From Trichormus variabilis 0441 (GTDB lineage Bacteria > Cyanobacteriota > Cyanobacteriia > Cyanobacteriales > Nostocaceae), in contig NZ_CP047242.1 in the NCBI RefSeq assembly GCF_009856605.1, forward strand, positions 3,726,001-3,790,000: DNA of 64,000 nucleotides, read 5' to 3'. A program made the translations under genes and the position numbers. Of this stretch, positions 26,383 to 35,565 are shown one piece after another. Below the pieces are notes generated by a model that was not told the DNA's origin, searched no databases, and saw nothing but the letters and a program-made list of their open reading frames with translations. The stretch's first letter is position 1. Every line of letters begins with the position of its first letter.

Positions 26383-27399
26383 CTAGCGGAACATACTACT
26401 AATAGATGTATCTTCATGAATCCGCCAGATGGTTTCCCCTAACAAGTTAGCGACTGATAACACTACTAGTTGGGGAAAGCGATCACTTTCTGGTATGGGT
26501 ATTGTATTGGTGACAATTACTTCCTCAAACAAGCCACTGGACAATCGTTCAACAGCAGGAGGAGAGAAGACTGCATGGGTTGCACAAGCGTATACCTGAC
26601 GCGCCCCTTCTTCACGTAATAATTTAGCGCCGGCGGCAATCGTACCACCAGTATCGATCATGTCATCAACCAAAACTGCTGTTTTGCCTTTGACATCACC
26701 AATCACATTTAAAACTTCGGCGACGTTATGAGCCTGACGGCGTTTGTCAATAATCGCCAGTGGGGCATCATTGAGCTTTTTCGCAAATGCTCTTGCTCTG
26801 GCTACACCACCAACGTCAGGAGAAACGACTACAAGATCATGCAGTTGTTTGCTTGTTAGATAATCCAGTAAGACTGGTGAACCGTACACATGATCAAATG
26901 GAATATCGAAGTATCCTTGAATTTGAGCAGCGTGTAAATCCATTGCCAGAACGCGATTAGCGCCAGCTTGAGTAATCAGGTTAGCAACCAACTTGGCAGT
27001 GATTGATTCTCTCCCTGCGGTTTTACGGTCAGCACGAGCGTAACCATAGTAAGGAATTACTGCTGTCACCTGTCGCGCAGAAGCACGCCGACAAGCATCA
27101 ACCATAATTAGTAATTCCATTAAGTGATCGTTAACTGGTTGACAACATGGTTGGATGAGGTAGACATCACAACCCCGAATCGATTCCTGAATTTGAACAT
27201 ACAGTTCACCATCCGCAAATCTCTTGCGAATCATGGGGCCTAAGTCCATACCCAGGTAACGAGCGACTTCTTGAGAAAGTTGTACGTTAGAAGAGCCAGA
27301 AAACAGCCGCAGGCGATGATTTTCAGTCAGTCCTGTTGCAGTTGGCTGCATTTTAAAAGTTGCAGAACTGAGCACAGCAGATCCTCGATGTGCATTCAT
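26383..27399 (-). CDS. prs: ribose-phosphate pyrophosphokinase
   Basis: This 338-residue protein is slightly longer than typical because of an N-terminal extension before RLRLFSGSSNVQLSQEVARY. Motifs: FADGELYVQIQESIRGCDVY, PYYGYARADRK (ATP-binding flexible loop side), MDLHAAQIQGYFDIP, VVSPDVGGVARARAFAK, and the PRPP loop VLVDDMIDTGGTIAAGA. It makes PRPP from ribose-5-phosphate and ATP for nucleotides, His, Trp and NAD. It is a single gene, preceded by 1.4 kb without a gene. Confidence 0.96.
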   Translation of the reverse strand: MNAHRGSAVLSSATFKMQPTATGLTENHRLRLFSGSSNVQLSQEVARYLGMDLGPMIRKRFADGELYVQIQESIRGCDVYLIQPCCQPVNDHLMELLIMVDACRRASARQVTAVIPYYGYARADRKTAGRESITAKLVANLITQAGANRVLAMDLHAAQIQGYFDIPFDHVYGSPVLLDYLTSKQLHDLVVVSPDVGGVARARAFAKKLNDAPLAIIDKRRQAHNVAEVLNVIGDVKGKTAVLVDDMIDTGGTIAAGAKLLREEGARQVYACATHAVFSPPAVERLSSGLFEEVIVTNTIPIPESDRFPQLVVLSVANLLGETIWRIHEDTSISSMFR

Positions 27400-28787
27400 G
27401 GCAATCTTAGCATTAGATATTTGGTGGATTTAACTGAAAGAGAGCAAAAAAAACATCTGTGTGTTTTTTTGAAGCTTTCATAAATACTTTAAATATTTCT
27501 CAATATAATCATCATCTGCTCACTTTTCGTTCCTTTTGATAAACAAAGCATCATGCCGATTAACCCACGGACTAGCAGAAACTAGTTTAATTCTCGTTCA
27601 TTATCCGCAAAACCAGATTTTCCGAGTCTATTTAGACTGAGAGACTTCTTCTTTATATTGCTAACGGAGGATTAACCATTAAATTAGTTAGTTGGTTTTG
27701 TCCTAATAGCAATTAAGAAATAGAATCATTAACAGACAAAAACCTTAACGAATTTTAAGGGTTCATTCAATATTCTACGATATTAGTCTCAAAAATATAA
27801 TATAAACTGACAAACTAAATTTTTGACTGGTCATCAACAATTTTTTTCAGTTTATAAAATCATCTTAACTATTATCCATTCAGATTATAGTTGATGAGTT
27901 ATTGGCTTACCGACTGAAATCTCATATTCTCCTGAAATATAGTTTATTTTTGAGGACAACTACTCATTCAGGGAAAGTTCCCCAGCAAGCAGTAATTTAC
28001 TCTGAAGGTTACAGAGTAAAGATGCGACGATGCTCCCCTCCGTCTTTTCTACGGAACCCTCCATGAAAGACGATGGCGTTACGCTCACCGTAGGCGATCG
28101 CCCACCTGAGAGCGAAGCGAGTATGAGTCTAACTACAAGATTTTTCTGCTATTTTTCACAAGCTTATTTAAATATACGAAATGCGTGGGAATGATTGTTG
28201 CCTGCTCCCAAAAAGATTTTTTTGAGTCTATTGAACTGTTTTATGAAACTGAATGGCAGACATTGGTACGAAAGTAAAACAAATTCTACCACGACAATTA
28301 AAACCATCAATACCGTATTTCTATGAATTGAGAAATTCTTGTGGAGAAAATTGTAGTTAATTTCCACAAGCTCCCCTTTTTGATTATTACCTCAGACTTT
28401 TGATCGAAATTGACAAAAAATTCCCATCTGAATTTCAACCAATAAAAGGTGAAACCGTTGGTTGGGCATTTACACCCCTACACACGCCAGTTTGCTCAAG
28501 TCGGGAGACCCGCCCGCGCAACTGGCTCCCCTACACCCAGTTTCCACACCCAACCTGAGTGCGTAACTCCTACGAGTAGACGATCGCCTTTCATTTGAGG
28601 CAACATTGTTGATGGTAGATCCAAAGGTTGCCGAGCGTTGCACAATAGGCATACAACACATTAGTTGCCAGTTTACCTGCTGTGTAGGGTAGAATATCGC
28701 CGCAGGTAACTGTCTGTCGCCGCTTTGATTTATCTTGGTGGGTGACTTACTCCCTCCTGAGTTGCTATTACACTCTACTGATTGATC
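27400..28787. other. 1.39-kb intergenic region between prs and the Ser/Thr kinase
   Basis: I find no convincing coding frame. The first ~550 bp are AT-rich and probably hold the prs promoter. Positions 28020-28130 contain a mosaic of short palindromic modules (TCTACGGAACCCTCCATGAAAG, CGTAGGCGATCGCC, GAGCGAAGCGAGTATGAG). Positions 28486-28526 form a hairpin (GCCAGTT...AACTGGC) around a GC-rich core. The last 200 bp hold the kinase promoter. Confidence 0.55.
28486..28526. repeat. GC-rich hairpin repeat
   Basis: GCCAGTT (28486-28492) faces AACTGGC (28520-28526) around CGGGAGACCCG. It resembles repeat units I recall from Nostoc genomes, where GCCAGTT...ACTGGC modules are frequent. Confidence 0.55.
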
Positions 28788-30470
28788 ATGCAACCACCAA
28801 TTTTAATTGGCACTGTCCTGCAAAATCGTTACCGCATTGTGCAAATTCTCGGACAAGGAGGATTTGGTAGAACCTATTTAGCGGAAGACCAGAGACGCTT
28901 TAACGAACTGTGTGCGATTAAGGAACTGATTCCTACTGCAACAGGGACTGTTGCTTGGGAAAAGGCTCAAGAGCTTTTTCACAGAGAAGCCGCTATCTTA
29001 TATCAGATAGAAAATCCCCAAATACCAAAATTCCGCGAAAAATTTGAGCAAGACCAGCGCTTATTCTTGGTACAAGACTATGTAGCTGGGAAAACCTATT
29101 GGGACATATTGACGGAAAGGCAAGCTACCGGCAAAGCTTTCACGGAGTTAGAAGTATTACAGTTAATGCGCTCATTGTTACCAGTCTTGGAACATATCCA
29201 CGGGCGCGGCATTATTCACCGAGATATTTCTCCAGATAATATTATTTTGCGGGATAGCGATTCTCAGCCAGTGTTGATTGACTTTGGGGTGGTCAAAGAA
29301 TTAGCGACGCGTTTGCAGTCTCCAGAGATGACAACACCAGTTACCTCCGTGGGAAAATTGGGCTACTCTCCTAGTGAACAAATGCAAACGGGGCGGGCTT
29401 ATCCTAGCAGTGATTTGTATGCTTTAGCAGTCACTGCGATAGTTTTATTGACGGGGAAGGAAGCATCAGAATTATTTGATGAGAACCAACTGAGTTGGAC
29501 TTGGCAAAGATGGGTGAGAGTACATCCCGTCCTTGCCCAGATTATAAATCGGATGTTGAGTCATGCACCAGGCGATCGCTTCCAAACTGCGGCCGAAGTC
29601 GCCCAAGCATTACAAGCTATAGACCAACCCAATGTTGGTGTTTCTCTTCCTAACGTTTCCCGTGTGCAAACAATTGCCGTCGGTCGTCGTCCTGACTTTG
29701 CACCACCACCACCTGCACCCAACAAATCTGAACCTGTAATTCCTCCCAGTCGCAGTAGTTCAGTTTTAGATAGCCCTCTGGCTTTGGGGGCTATAGGTAC
29801 GGCTGTAGTCATTTTGGCTGGTGTCGGTTCTTGGGCGCTGGTAAGTTCTATTCGCAGTCACTCATCATCACAGCCTGGTGAAACACCGCTGCCCCAAACC
29901 TTCCCCTCACCAGTAGTTACAGGTGGTACTACTTTCTCAACAGAAACCCCAGAACCAGTAGTTCTGAACAAGCGTCTCAATCTGGGAAACTCTAATACAG
30001 CTACGGTTGCAGATACTATCCAAGCAAATCAGATTATTCGATACAGTTTTTTTGGCAACGCAGGAGATAAGGTAACTACCTTTATTGACCAAGGTGAAGG
30101 CGTGTCATTGACTATTGTGGGTAGGAATCAACAGCCAATTGATAGTAGCGCCCAGCAAGTGACCAACTATGTAGGTACATTACCGAATACTGAAAGATAT
30201 ACCATTCAGTTGACTTTGGCTTCAGGGGTGGCTGCAAGTGACTACAGTTTGAATGTAGCCATAGAAAAAGCCATTCCCGCGACACCAACACCAACCCCCA
30301 CACCTACGGAAACTCCAACACCAACCCTTACGCCTACAGAAACCCCAACACCGACATCTACACCGACGGAGACCCCAACACCAACCCCCACGCCTACGGA
30401 AACCCCAACACCAACCCTCACGCCTACAGAAACCCCAACATCTGTTCCTGAACCACAAAGTTTACCCTAA
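28788..30470 (+). CDS. transmembrane Ser/Thr protein kinase with Pro-Thr repeat tail
   Basis: I start at the ATG at 28788 (MQPPILIGTVLQNRYRIVQI, 560 residues) rather than a TTG two codons earlier. The kinase domain (~residues 14-275) has GQGGFGRTYLAED (P-loop), CAIKEL (ATP Lys), HRDISPDNI (catalytic loop with Ser where Lys is usual), DFGVVKE and GYSPSEQ. One transmembrane helix follows at ~325-350 (LALGAIGTAVVILAGVGSWAL), so the ~200-residue C-terminal part is extracytoplasmic. It contains a beta-rich domain (SNTATVADTIQANQIIRYSF, resembling bacterial pre-peptidase C-terminal folds) and ends in ten-residue TETPTPTxTP repeats. The substrate is unknown. Confidence 0.92.
   Translation: MQPPILIGTVLQNRYRIVQILGQGGFGRTYLAEDQRRFNELCAIKELIPTATGTVAWEKAQELFHREAAILYQIENPQIPKFREKFEQDQRLFLVQDYVAGKTYWDILTERQATGKAFTELEVLQLMRSLLPVLEHIHGRGIIHRDISPDNIILRDSDSQPVLIDFGVVKELATRLQSPEMTTPVTSVGKLGYSPSEQMQTGRAYPSSDLYALAVTAIVLLTGKEASELFDENQLSWTWQRWVRVHPVLAQIINRMLSHAPGDRFQTAAEVAQALQAIDQPNVGVSLPNVSRVQTIAVGRRPDFAPPPPAPNKSEPVIPPSRSSSVLDSPLALGAIGTAVVILAGVGSWALVSSIRSHSSSQPGETPLPQTFPSPVVTGGTTFSTETPEPVVLNKRLNLGNSNTATVADTIQANQIIRYSFFGNAGDKVTTFIDQGEGVSLTIVGRNQQPIDSSAQQVTNYVGTLPNTERYTIQLTLASGVAASDYSLNVAIEKAIPATPTPTPTPTETPTPTLTPTETPTPTSTPTETPTPTPTPTETPTPTLTPTETPTSVPEPQSLP
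30280..30450 (+). repeat. 30-bp tandem repeat encoding TETPTPTxTP
   Basis: Four full and one partial unit of about 30 bp (e.g. ACGGAAACCCCAACACCAAC) lie in frame at the 3' end of the kinase gene. The encoded unit is TETPTPT(L/S/P)TP. Units differ by single bases. Length variation between strains is expected. Confidence 0.88.
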
Positions 30471-30644
30471 TAGAACTTAACTTATGGATACAAAAAATCA
30501 GTTTCGATACCAGCGTTACCGTAATGCCTGAATGCCAGCGCCAACAGTGTATTACAATATTTGTGAGTTCTTAGCGATCAAAACTCTGAAGTAATGCGAT
30601 TTACTTCATCACATACCCGTCTTCATTCAGATTATTAAACCAGA

Positions 30645-31322
30645 TTGTTGAAGTCACTACTAATTACTGGAACTGATACAGAAGCTGGCAAAACTGCTTT
30701 GACTACAGTTTTGGCAGCTTACTGTCAGAAATATTACCCCCAAGGCAGTTGGGGAATTATGAAACCAATTCAATCGGGAATTGGCGATCGCGAATGGTAT
30801 CAAAATCTGTTTACACTAGAGCAAACAATCGCCGAAATTACACCTCTGCACTTTAGCGCACCTCTGGCTCCTCCCATCGCCGCCGCCAAGGAAAATCGTT
30901 CTGTAGATTTAGCTATAGTTTGGCAGACTTTAACCCAGTTGCGATCGCGTCTTGATGTGTTGCTAATTGAAGCTTTAGGTGGTTTGGGTTCACCAGTCAC
31001 CGACGAGTTAACAGTGGCAGATTTAGCCGGGGAATGGCGCTTACCTACAGTATTAGTAGTACCTGTAAAATTAGGTTCCCTGGGACACGCTGTAGCGAAT
31101 GTGGCATTGGCTAGACAAACGCGAGTGGATCTCAAAGGGATTGTGTTGAACTGTACACAACCTATATCTGATGAAGAAATCGCCGACTTAACACCAAAAG
31201 ATTTAATTCAATCCCTCACGAATATTCCAGTCTTAGGCTGTCTACCTTATGTAGATAACTTCTCTGATTTCGATCAACTGGTGCAAATCGCCTCAAATTT
31301 AGATTTAGAAACACTGGAGTAG
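30645..31322 (+). CDS. bioD: dethiobiotin synthetase BioD
   Basis: This 225-residue protein has P-loop ITGTDTEAGKT (residues 7-17), the BioD form with Asp and Glu in the loop. It continues with MKPIQSGIGD, LHFSAPLAPPIAAAKE, LIEALGGLGSPVTDE and VVPVKLGSLGHAVANVALAR, all typical BioD blocks. It carboxylates diaminopelargonate to dethiobiotin with ATP. No ATG fits: the start is one of two adjacent TTG codons at 30645 or 30648, without a clear ribosome-binding site. The other biotin genes are not in this window. Confidence 0.92.
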   Translation: MLKSLLITGTDTEAGKTALTTVLAAYCQKYYPQGSWGIMKPIQSGIGDREWYQNLFTLEQTIAEITPLHFSAPLAPPIAAAKENRSVDLAIVWQTLTQLRSRLDVLLIEALGGLGSPVTDELTVADLAGEWRLPTVLVVPVKLGSLGHAVANVALARQTRVDLKGIVLNCTQPISDEEIADLTPKDLIQSLTNIPVLGCLPYVDNFSDFDQLVQIASNLDLETLE

Positions 31323-31530
31323 GTGAGTGTAGGGGTGTAAGGGTGTAGGGGTTAGTGAAATGATGATTCTCTCGTTAGTTTGAGAGTCATAATTTACCCC
31401 TTGGTAAAAAGTCCCCAATCCCCAATCCCCAGTCCCCAACCCCCTCATGTGTACAACTGAAAATTTTTGGGAATACTATTCACAGCCACCAATATCCCCA
31501 GTTGTCAATTAACTTGAGGAATGTCCAAAA

Positions 31531-31905
31531 ATGTCTATTGAGCAACTCCAGCCTGCCACTCAGCAACAAGCGAGTGTCTATTTGCCTTATATTCAGGGTA
31601 CTAAACGCAATTCTTTGCCCCTTGCTATTAGTCTTTATCAAAAAGGCATTGTGGAAGGTCAACGCAAAATAGAAGCCGGTGAAAATGTTCCTTTTGTCGC
31701 TTCTTGGAATGTTGCTACTCTACCTTCAGATTTGACACGTTGCCGGATACAGTTTGATGGCAACGCTGAATTAAATTACGAAGTAATGATGGCAAGTTTT
31801 GAATTTATGAGTTTTCTCATCGAATTAATGGAAAATCATAGACGTTATAAGCTGACAGATTTCTCACAATCTTTTTACCGCAAACTCCTGCGTATAGATG
31901 AATGA
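31531..31905 (+). CDS. conserved hypothetical protein
   Basis: This 124-residue protein starts at ATG 31531, with GAGGAATG upstream as a possible ribosome-binding site. It is soluble, with no signal peptide. Helical segments are NSLPLAISLYQKGIVEGQRK and MASFEFMSFLIELMENHRRY. I recognise no catalytic motif. It lies between bioD and the DRTGG-domain gene in the same direction but with large gaps, so it is probably transcribed separately. Confidence 0.72.
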   Translation: MSIEQLQPATQQQASVYLPYIQGTKRNSLPLAISLYQKGIVEGQRKIEAGENVPFVASWNVATLPSDLTRCRIQFDGNAELNYEVMMASFEFMSFLIELMENHRRYKLTDFSQSFYRKLLRIDE

Positions 31906-32409
31906 AAGTCTGTTTGCGTATATGAGTGTAGGAGTTTAGAGACAGAAATATGTTCTGGAATCTATGCTCTTATACTCTGGAATTTATTAAAATTTGCTAA
32001 TTTTTGGGTTTATTTAAACAATTTTAATTGTGTAATTTAAACAAGATTAATTTTCTTATATTTAACATAATAACTCTCCACCCGTAAGGAAACTCTTGAT
32101 TTGAACTGTGGTCTATATAGATGGATGTTTTCGACAGGGTACAAGTGGACAGGACATTAGACCAGAGCAAAAATAACCCCTCTACTGAAAACTTAACCAA
32201 GCGCTCACGCAGAAGTGTTTATCGCAAATCCGAAAACTGACACGCGTAGCACAGTAAAATTATTTAGCATTTATATTCATTTAAATACCAAAAAAAAGTA
32301 CATTTCAAGAAATTACCTTGTGAGAACGTCTGAGGTTTCTGCCGGAACCAACTAAAATTAGTAAACACCTGGCTGGGTTTTACTGCCTTTTGAAATTAGG
32401 AGTGCGTGT
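31906..32409. other. 504-bp intergenic region
   Basis: I see no coding frame of quality, no palindromic repeat of the families in this window and no tRNA. The 5' part is AT-rich. The 3' end holds AATTAGGAG, 9 bases before the GTG start of the next gene. Confidence 0.5.
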
Positions 32410-33504
32410 GTGCCAAAATCTGCTAAATATTTGCTGATTGGCTCGACTGAGACTTATAGCGGTAAGTCCGCAACAGTTCTGGGATTGTCTCATCAGTTAC
32501 AGCAAAAAGGATTAGATATTGCTTACGGCAAACCATTAGGCAATAGTTTGAGTACATCTGAAGGTACTTTAGTTGAAGAAGATGTCCAGTTTATTACCCA
32601 TAGTCTCAATTTATCGGCAAATCGTATTGCTCCCACAATATTGGCTTTAGATGAAGCCAGTATGCAGAAACGTCTATTTGGTGAAGACACAACTGATTAT
32701 AGTCAGACTTTGGTGGAGCAGTATTTACAAGTTCCTCGTGGGGATTTAGTTGTGCTAGAAGGCCCTGGGGATTTAGCAGAAGGTTATCTGTTTGATTTGT
32801 CTTTACTGCAAGTAGCAGACGTTTTGGATGCGTCTGTACTATTGGTGAGTCGTTACAGTTCGCTAATTTCTGTGGAATCGCTATTATCGGCTAAACAACG
32901 TGTAGGCGATCGCTTGATTGGTGTTGTGATCAATGATATCCCGCCTGCCCAGTTAGAAACTGTTGAGAATTTTGTCCGTCCTTATCTAGAACAGCAAGGT
33001 ATTGCCGTAATGGCGATGCTGCCCAAAAATGATTTACTCCGTAGTGTCAGCGTGGGTGAATTGGTCAAACAACTCAACGCCGAAGTTCTCTGTCGTAGCG
33101 ATCGCCTAGATTTGATGGTCGAGAGTTTAGCAATTGGGGCGATGAATGTAAATGCTGCGGTGAAGTATTTCCGCAAGCGTCGGAATATGGCGGTAGTGAC
33201 AGGCGGCGATCGCGTGGAAATTCAGCAAGCAGCCTTAGAAACCTCTACTCAATGCCTCATCCTTACCGGACAATTACCCCCTCCACAATTTATCCTCAGT
33301 CGTGCTGAAGAGTTAGAAATTCCCATCTTATCCGTTGACTTAGATACCCTCACCACTGTAGAAATTGTTGACCGCACCTTCGGCCAAGTGCGTGTCCATG
33401 AGCCGATTAAAGTACAGTGTATTCGTCAGTTAATGGCTGAAAATTTTGATAGCGATCGCCTGTTATCTAAACTAGGTTTAACGCCCGCTACAGCCTTACC
33501 TTAG
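32410..33504 (+). CDS. phosphotransacetylase-family protein: BioD-like P-loop plus DRTGG domain
   Basis: This 364-residue protein has a GTG start with AGGAG upstream. The N-terminal ~210 residues are a BioD/CobB-type P-loop domain (LIGSTETYSGKSATVLGLS at 10-28, VLEGPGDLAEG, ASVLLVSRYSSLIS, GVVINDIPPAQ). The C-terminal ~130 residues form a DRTGG domain, here NMAVVTGGDRVEIQQAALET. This is the same pair of N-terminal domains found in front of the Pta catalytic domain in long phosphotransacetylases, but the acetyltransferase domain is absent, so a regulatory role is more likely than acetyl-P synthesis. A SLOG-like gene follows at 126 bp. Confidence 0.85.
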   Translation: MPKSAKYLLIGSTETYSGKSATVLGLSHQLQQKGLDIAYGKPLGNSLSTSEGTLVEEDVQFITHSLNLSANRIAPTILALDEASMQKRLFGEDTTDYSQTLVEQYLQVPRGDLVVLEGPGDLAEGYLFDLSLLQVADVLDASVLLVSRYSSLISVESLLSAKQRVGDRLIGVVINDIPPAQLETVENFVRPYLEQQGIAVMAMLPKNDLLRSVSVGELVKQLNAEVLCRSDRLDLMVESLAIGAMNVNAAVKYFRKRRNMAVVTGGDRVEIQQAALETSTQCLILTGQLPPPQFILSRAEELEIPILSVDLDTLTTVEIVDRTFGQVRVHEPIKVQCIRQLMAENFDSDRLLSKLGLTPATALP

Positions 33505-33629
33505 ATTTCCAACCTCTTCACACACAAATCTTTTGATACAAAATGAAAAACTTTACGACTCAAATTCGCTTCCTACTTACACGCTCTTTGGTAGAATAGC
33601 TTGGTCGTTTAATCTGAATATATCCGTCT

Positions 33630-34133
33630 TTGAGCCAGTCAACAGACCTCATTAACCTCGATACGTTAGCGCAAGAACTGGCGACAATCCAGCAAACAGG
33701 TTCTAAACGAATTGCTTTGCTGGGTTCCCGTCATGTGCCAATTACGCATCAAAATCTCATTGAAATGATGACTTATGCCCTGGTTTTGTCAGGGAATCGA
33801 GTCATTACTTCTGGTGCTACAGGTACTAACTCGGCTGCCATTAAGGGCGCAATGCGCGCTGACCCCAATTTGCTCACGGTAATTCTACCCCAAAGCTTAG
33901 AACGTCAGCCCCAAGAATCTCGCCAGCAACTAGAACAGGTGATGCACCTAGTAGAAAATCCTAGTAATGATAACTTGTCTCTTGCTGAAGCTAGTTACTT
34001 GTGCAACAAAGAAATTGTCTCCCGATGTCAGCAGCTCATCTGCTTCGCGTTTCATGACAGCCGTACTCTCCTACAAACTTGTGGAGATGCGGAAGAACAG
34101 AGAAAGGTTGTCACACTTTTCTACTTTGATTAG
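33630..34133 (+). CDS. SLOG/LOG-like Rossmann nucleotide-binding protein
   Basis: This 167-residue protein starts at TTG (MSQSTDLINLDTL). The core KRIALLGSRHVPITHQN, then NRVITSGATGTNSAAIKGA and LTVILPQSL resemble the nucleotide/sugar-binding Rossmann fold of the SLOG superfamily (DprA, LOG, TIR-like sensors). It is smaller than DprA and has no DNA-binding extension. The C-terminal half (SRCQQLICFAFHDSRTLL) fits the same fold. Its function is unknown. Its position after the BioD/DRTGG gene could mean a shared ligand-sensing role, but this is speculation. Confidence 0.68.
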   Translation: MSQSTDLINLDTLAQELATIQQTGSKRIALLGSRHVPITHQNLIEMMTYALVLSGNRVITSGATGTNSAAIKGAMRADPNLLTVILPQSLERQPQESRQQLEQVMHLVENPSNDNLSLAEASYLCNKEIVSRCQQLICFAFHDSRTLLQTCGDAEEQRKVVTLFYFD

Positions 34134-34198
34134 TCAACAGTCAATAGTCAAACATCGGGACTATAGACTGATGACTAATGAATAACTAACCATAAAGC

Positions 34199-34594
34199 AT
34201 GATTATTTTCTTATATTCTATTGCCGCAGCTGCGGTTTTAATTTATCTGCCATTTTTGGTGGTAGGTTATGCTCGTGCGCGTGTTGGGTATGATGTTTCT
34301 GCTCCACGGGCGATGTTTGATAAGTTACCACCTTACGGACAGCGAGCTACATGGGCGCACCAAAATTCATTTGAGGCGTTTATGATATTTGCCGCAGCCG
34401 CACTAATGGCTTATGTGACTGGTGTGAATTCTCCTACAGCCGTATGGGCTGCGATCGCCTTTCTGGTGGCGCGTCTGCTATACTCTATCTTCTATATTTT
34501 GAATATACCGCTTTTGCGATCGCTCATGTACGCTATTGGCTCCCTTGGCTCTGGTACTCTCTTTGTCCTGAGCATAATTCAAGCTAAAGGTTGA
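34199..34594 (+). CDS. MAPEG family membrane protein
   Basis: This 131-residue protein has four hydrophobic helices. The pattern fits MAPEG (membrane-associated proteins in eicosanoid and glutathione metabolism), with RATWAHQNSFEAFMIFAAAAL as the helix-2 signature and VARLLYSIFYILNIPLLRSL near the end. Bacterial MAPEG members can have glutathione transferase or peroxidase activity in membranes. The start at ATG 34199 follows heptamer repeats and has no strong ribosome-binding site. It is 82 bp from the YajQ gene. Confidence 0.85.
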   Translation: MIIFLYSIAAAAVLIYLPFLVVGYARARVGYDVSAPRAMFDKLPPYGQRATWAHQNSFEAFMIFAAAALMAYVTGVNSPTAVWAAIAFLVARLLYSIFYILNIPLLRSLMYAIGSLGSGTLFVLSIIQAKG

Positions 34595-34676
34595 TTAGGA
34601 AGCGGGGACTGGGATTCTTTTCAATCCATGTTCTATCCTTGATCTAAAATCCAAAATCGCAAGTTAGACATTCTTT

Positions 34677-35168
34677 ATGGCTTCTACTTATTCCTTTGAC
34701 ATTGTGAGCGATTTTGATCGGCAAGAACTAGTTAACGCTGTTGATCAAGTCATCAGAGACCTGAAAAGTCGTTACGACCTCAAAGATACTCAGACAACTG
34801 TCGAGTTGGGTGAAGAAAAAATCACGATTGGTACGGATAGCGAGTTTACCCTAGAGTCTGTTCATAACATTCTTCGGGAAAAAGCAGCCAAGCGTAATCT
34901 CTCACAAAAAATCTTTGACTTTGGCAAAGTAGAATCGGCCAGTGGTAATCGCGTCCGTCAAGAAATCACCCTCAAAAAAGGCATCAGTCAAGACATCGCC
35001 AAGCAAATTTCTAAATTGATTCGGGATGAATTCAAAAAAGTCCAAGCTTCAATTCAAGGTGATGCTGTGCGAGTGTCTGCTAAAGCAAAAGATGATTTGC
35101 AAACCGTCATCCAACGCTTGAAACAAGAAGACTATCCAGTGGCTTTACAGTTCACTAATTATCGTTAA
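34677..35168 (+). CDS. YajQ family nucleotide (c-di-GMP)-binding protein
   Basis: This 163-residue protein has the normal length. Conserved blocks are [71 protein letters not shown] and [19 protein letters not shown]. YajQ proteins have two ferredoxin-like domains and bind nucleotides; some act as c-di-GMP effectors on transcription or phage genes. Its TAA stop (35166-35168) lies inside the terminal inverted repeat of a MITE-like element, so the element is inserted exactly at the gene end. Confidence 0.93.
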   Translation: MASTYSFDIVSDFDRQELVNAVDQVIRDLKSRYDLKDTQTTVELGEEKITIGTDSEFTLESVHNILREKAAKRNLSQKIFDFGKVESASGNRVRQEITLKKGISQDIAKQISKLIRDEFKKVQASIQGDAVRVSAKAKDDLQTVIQRLKQEDYPVALQFTNYR

Positions 35169-35306
35169 GGGACTACCAGATAAAAAAATATCCAAAATGT
35201 AGTGTGCGTCAGTATGAATAATTTCTGAGTATAGTTAGGTTTTATGGCACTGACGCACCCTACTAAACCATGAATTTCGGGTAATTTATCTTTCGTTTTT
35301 CCCTAA
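35165..35306. mobile_element. MITE-like palindromic element, family R3, copy 1
   Basis: About 141 bp bounded by TTAAGGGA (35165-35172) and TCCCTAA (35300-35306). Inside is an outer inverted pair (AGATAAAAAAATATCC against GGTAATTTATCT) and an inner pair TGTGCGTCAGTAT / GCACTGACGCACcCTA. A second copy lies at 43883-44023 with the same ends and order. There is no coding capacity, so movement would need a transposase elsewhere. Confidence 0.78.
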
Positions 35307-35325
35307 CAGGTAATTTCCAGACATG

Positions 35326-35360
35326 AAAAAGCGGGTGAGATATCATATCCCCGCTTTTTT
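35326..35360. terminator. bidirectional terminator between yajQ and the GST gene
   Basis: AAAAAGCGGG (35326-35335) pairs with CCCGCTTTTT (35350-35359) around a 14-nt loop. The T-run after the stem and the A-run before it allow termination in both directions. It now lies between two inserted palindromic elements. Confidence 0.85.
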
Positions 35361-35404
35361 GTTTGACAATTTATTAACGTTTAACAGTTCAGTGAATTAT
35401 GATC

Positions 35405-35561
35405 CAATACAGTTCAGTTAGCGTTAAAAAACTGATTTAGTGTAGGTTGGGTGGAGGAACGTAGGCGCAGCCTTCTCGTAGAGTAACCCAACATTCTTGC
35501 CACTTTGTTGGGTTTCGCTATCGCTCCACCCAACCTACAATTATCCTTAACTGAACCGTAT
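35405..35561. mobile_element. MITE-like element, family R4, with 12-bp flanking direct repeats
   Basis: About 157 bp. The ends are inverted: AATACAGTTCAGTTAGCG at the left and, read from the right, AATACGGTTCAGTTAAGG. An inner inverted pair TGTAGGTTGGGTGGAG (35441-35456) / CTCCACCCAACCTACA (35524-35539) follows. The element is flanked by direct repeats TGAATTATGATC at 35393-35404 and 35562-35573, which look like a target-site duplication. The right copy contains the GST stop codon. Confidence 0.78.
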
Positions 35562-35565
35562 TGAA

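Noticed and set aside
28470..28793. 107-codon minus-strand frame before the Ser/Thr kinase
   Set aside because: It is made of repeat DNA and the kinase promoter region; its low-complexity Ser/Asn text has no family resemblance.
30222..30458. Minus-strand frame rich in Trp, Cys and Arg
   Set aside because: It is the shadow of the 30-bp Pro-Thr repeat of the kinase gene.
31405..31443. Possible regulatory repeat after bioD
   Set aside because: CCCCAATC/CCCCAGTC units are another short STRR run without further structure.
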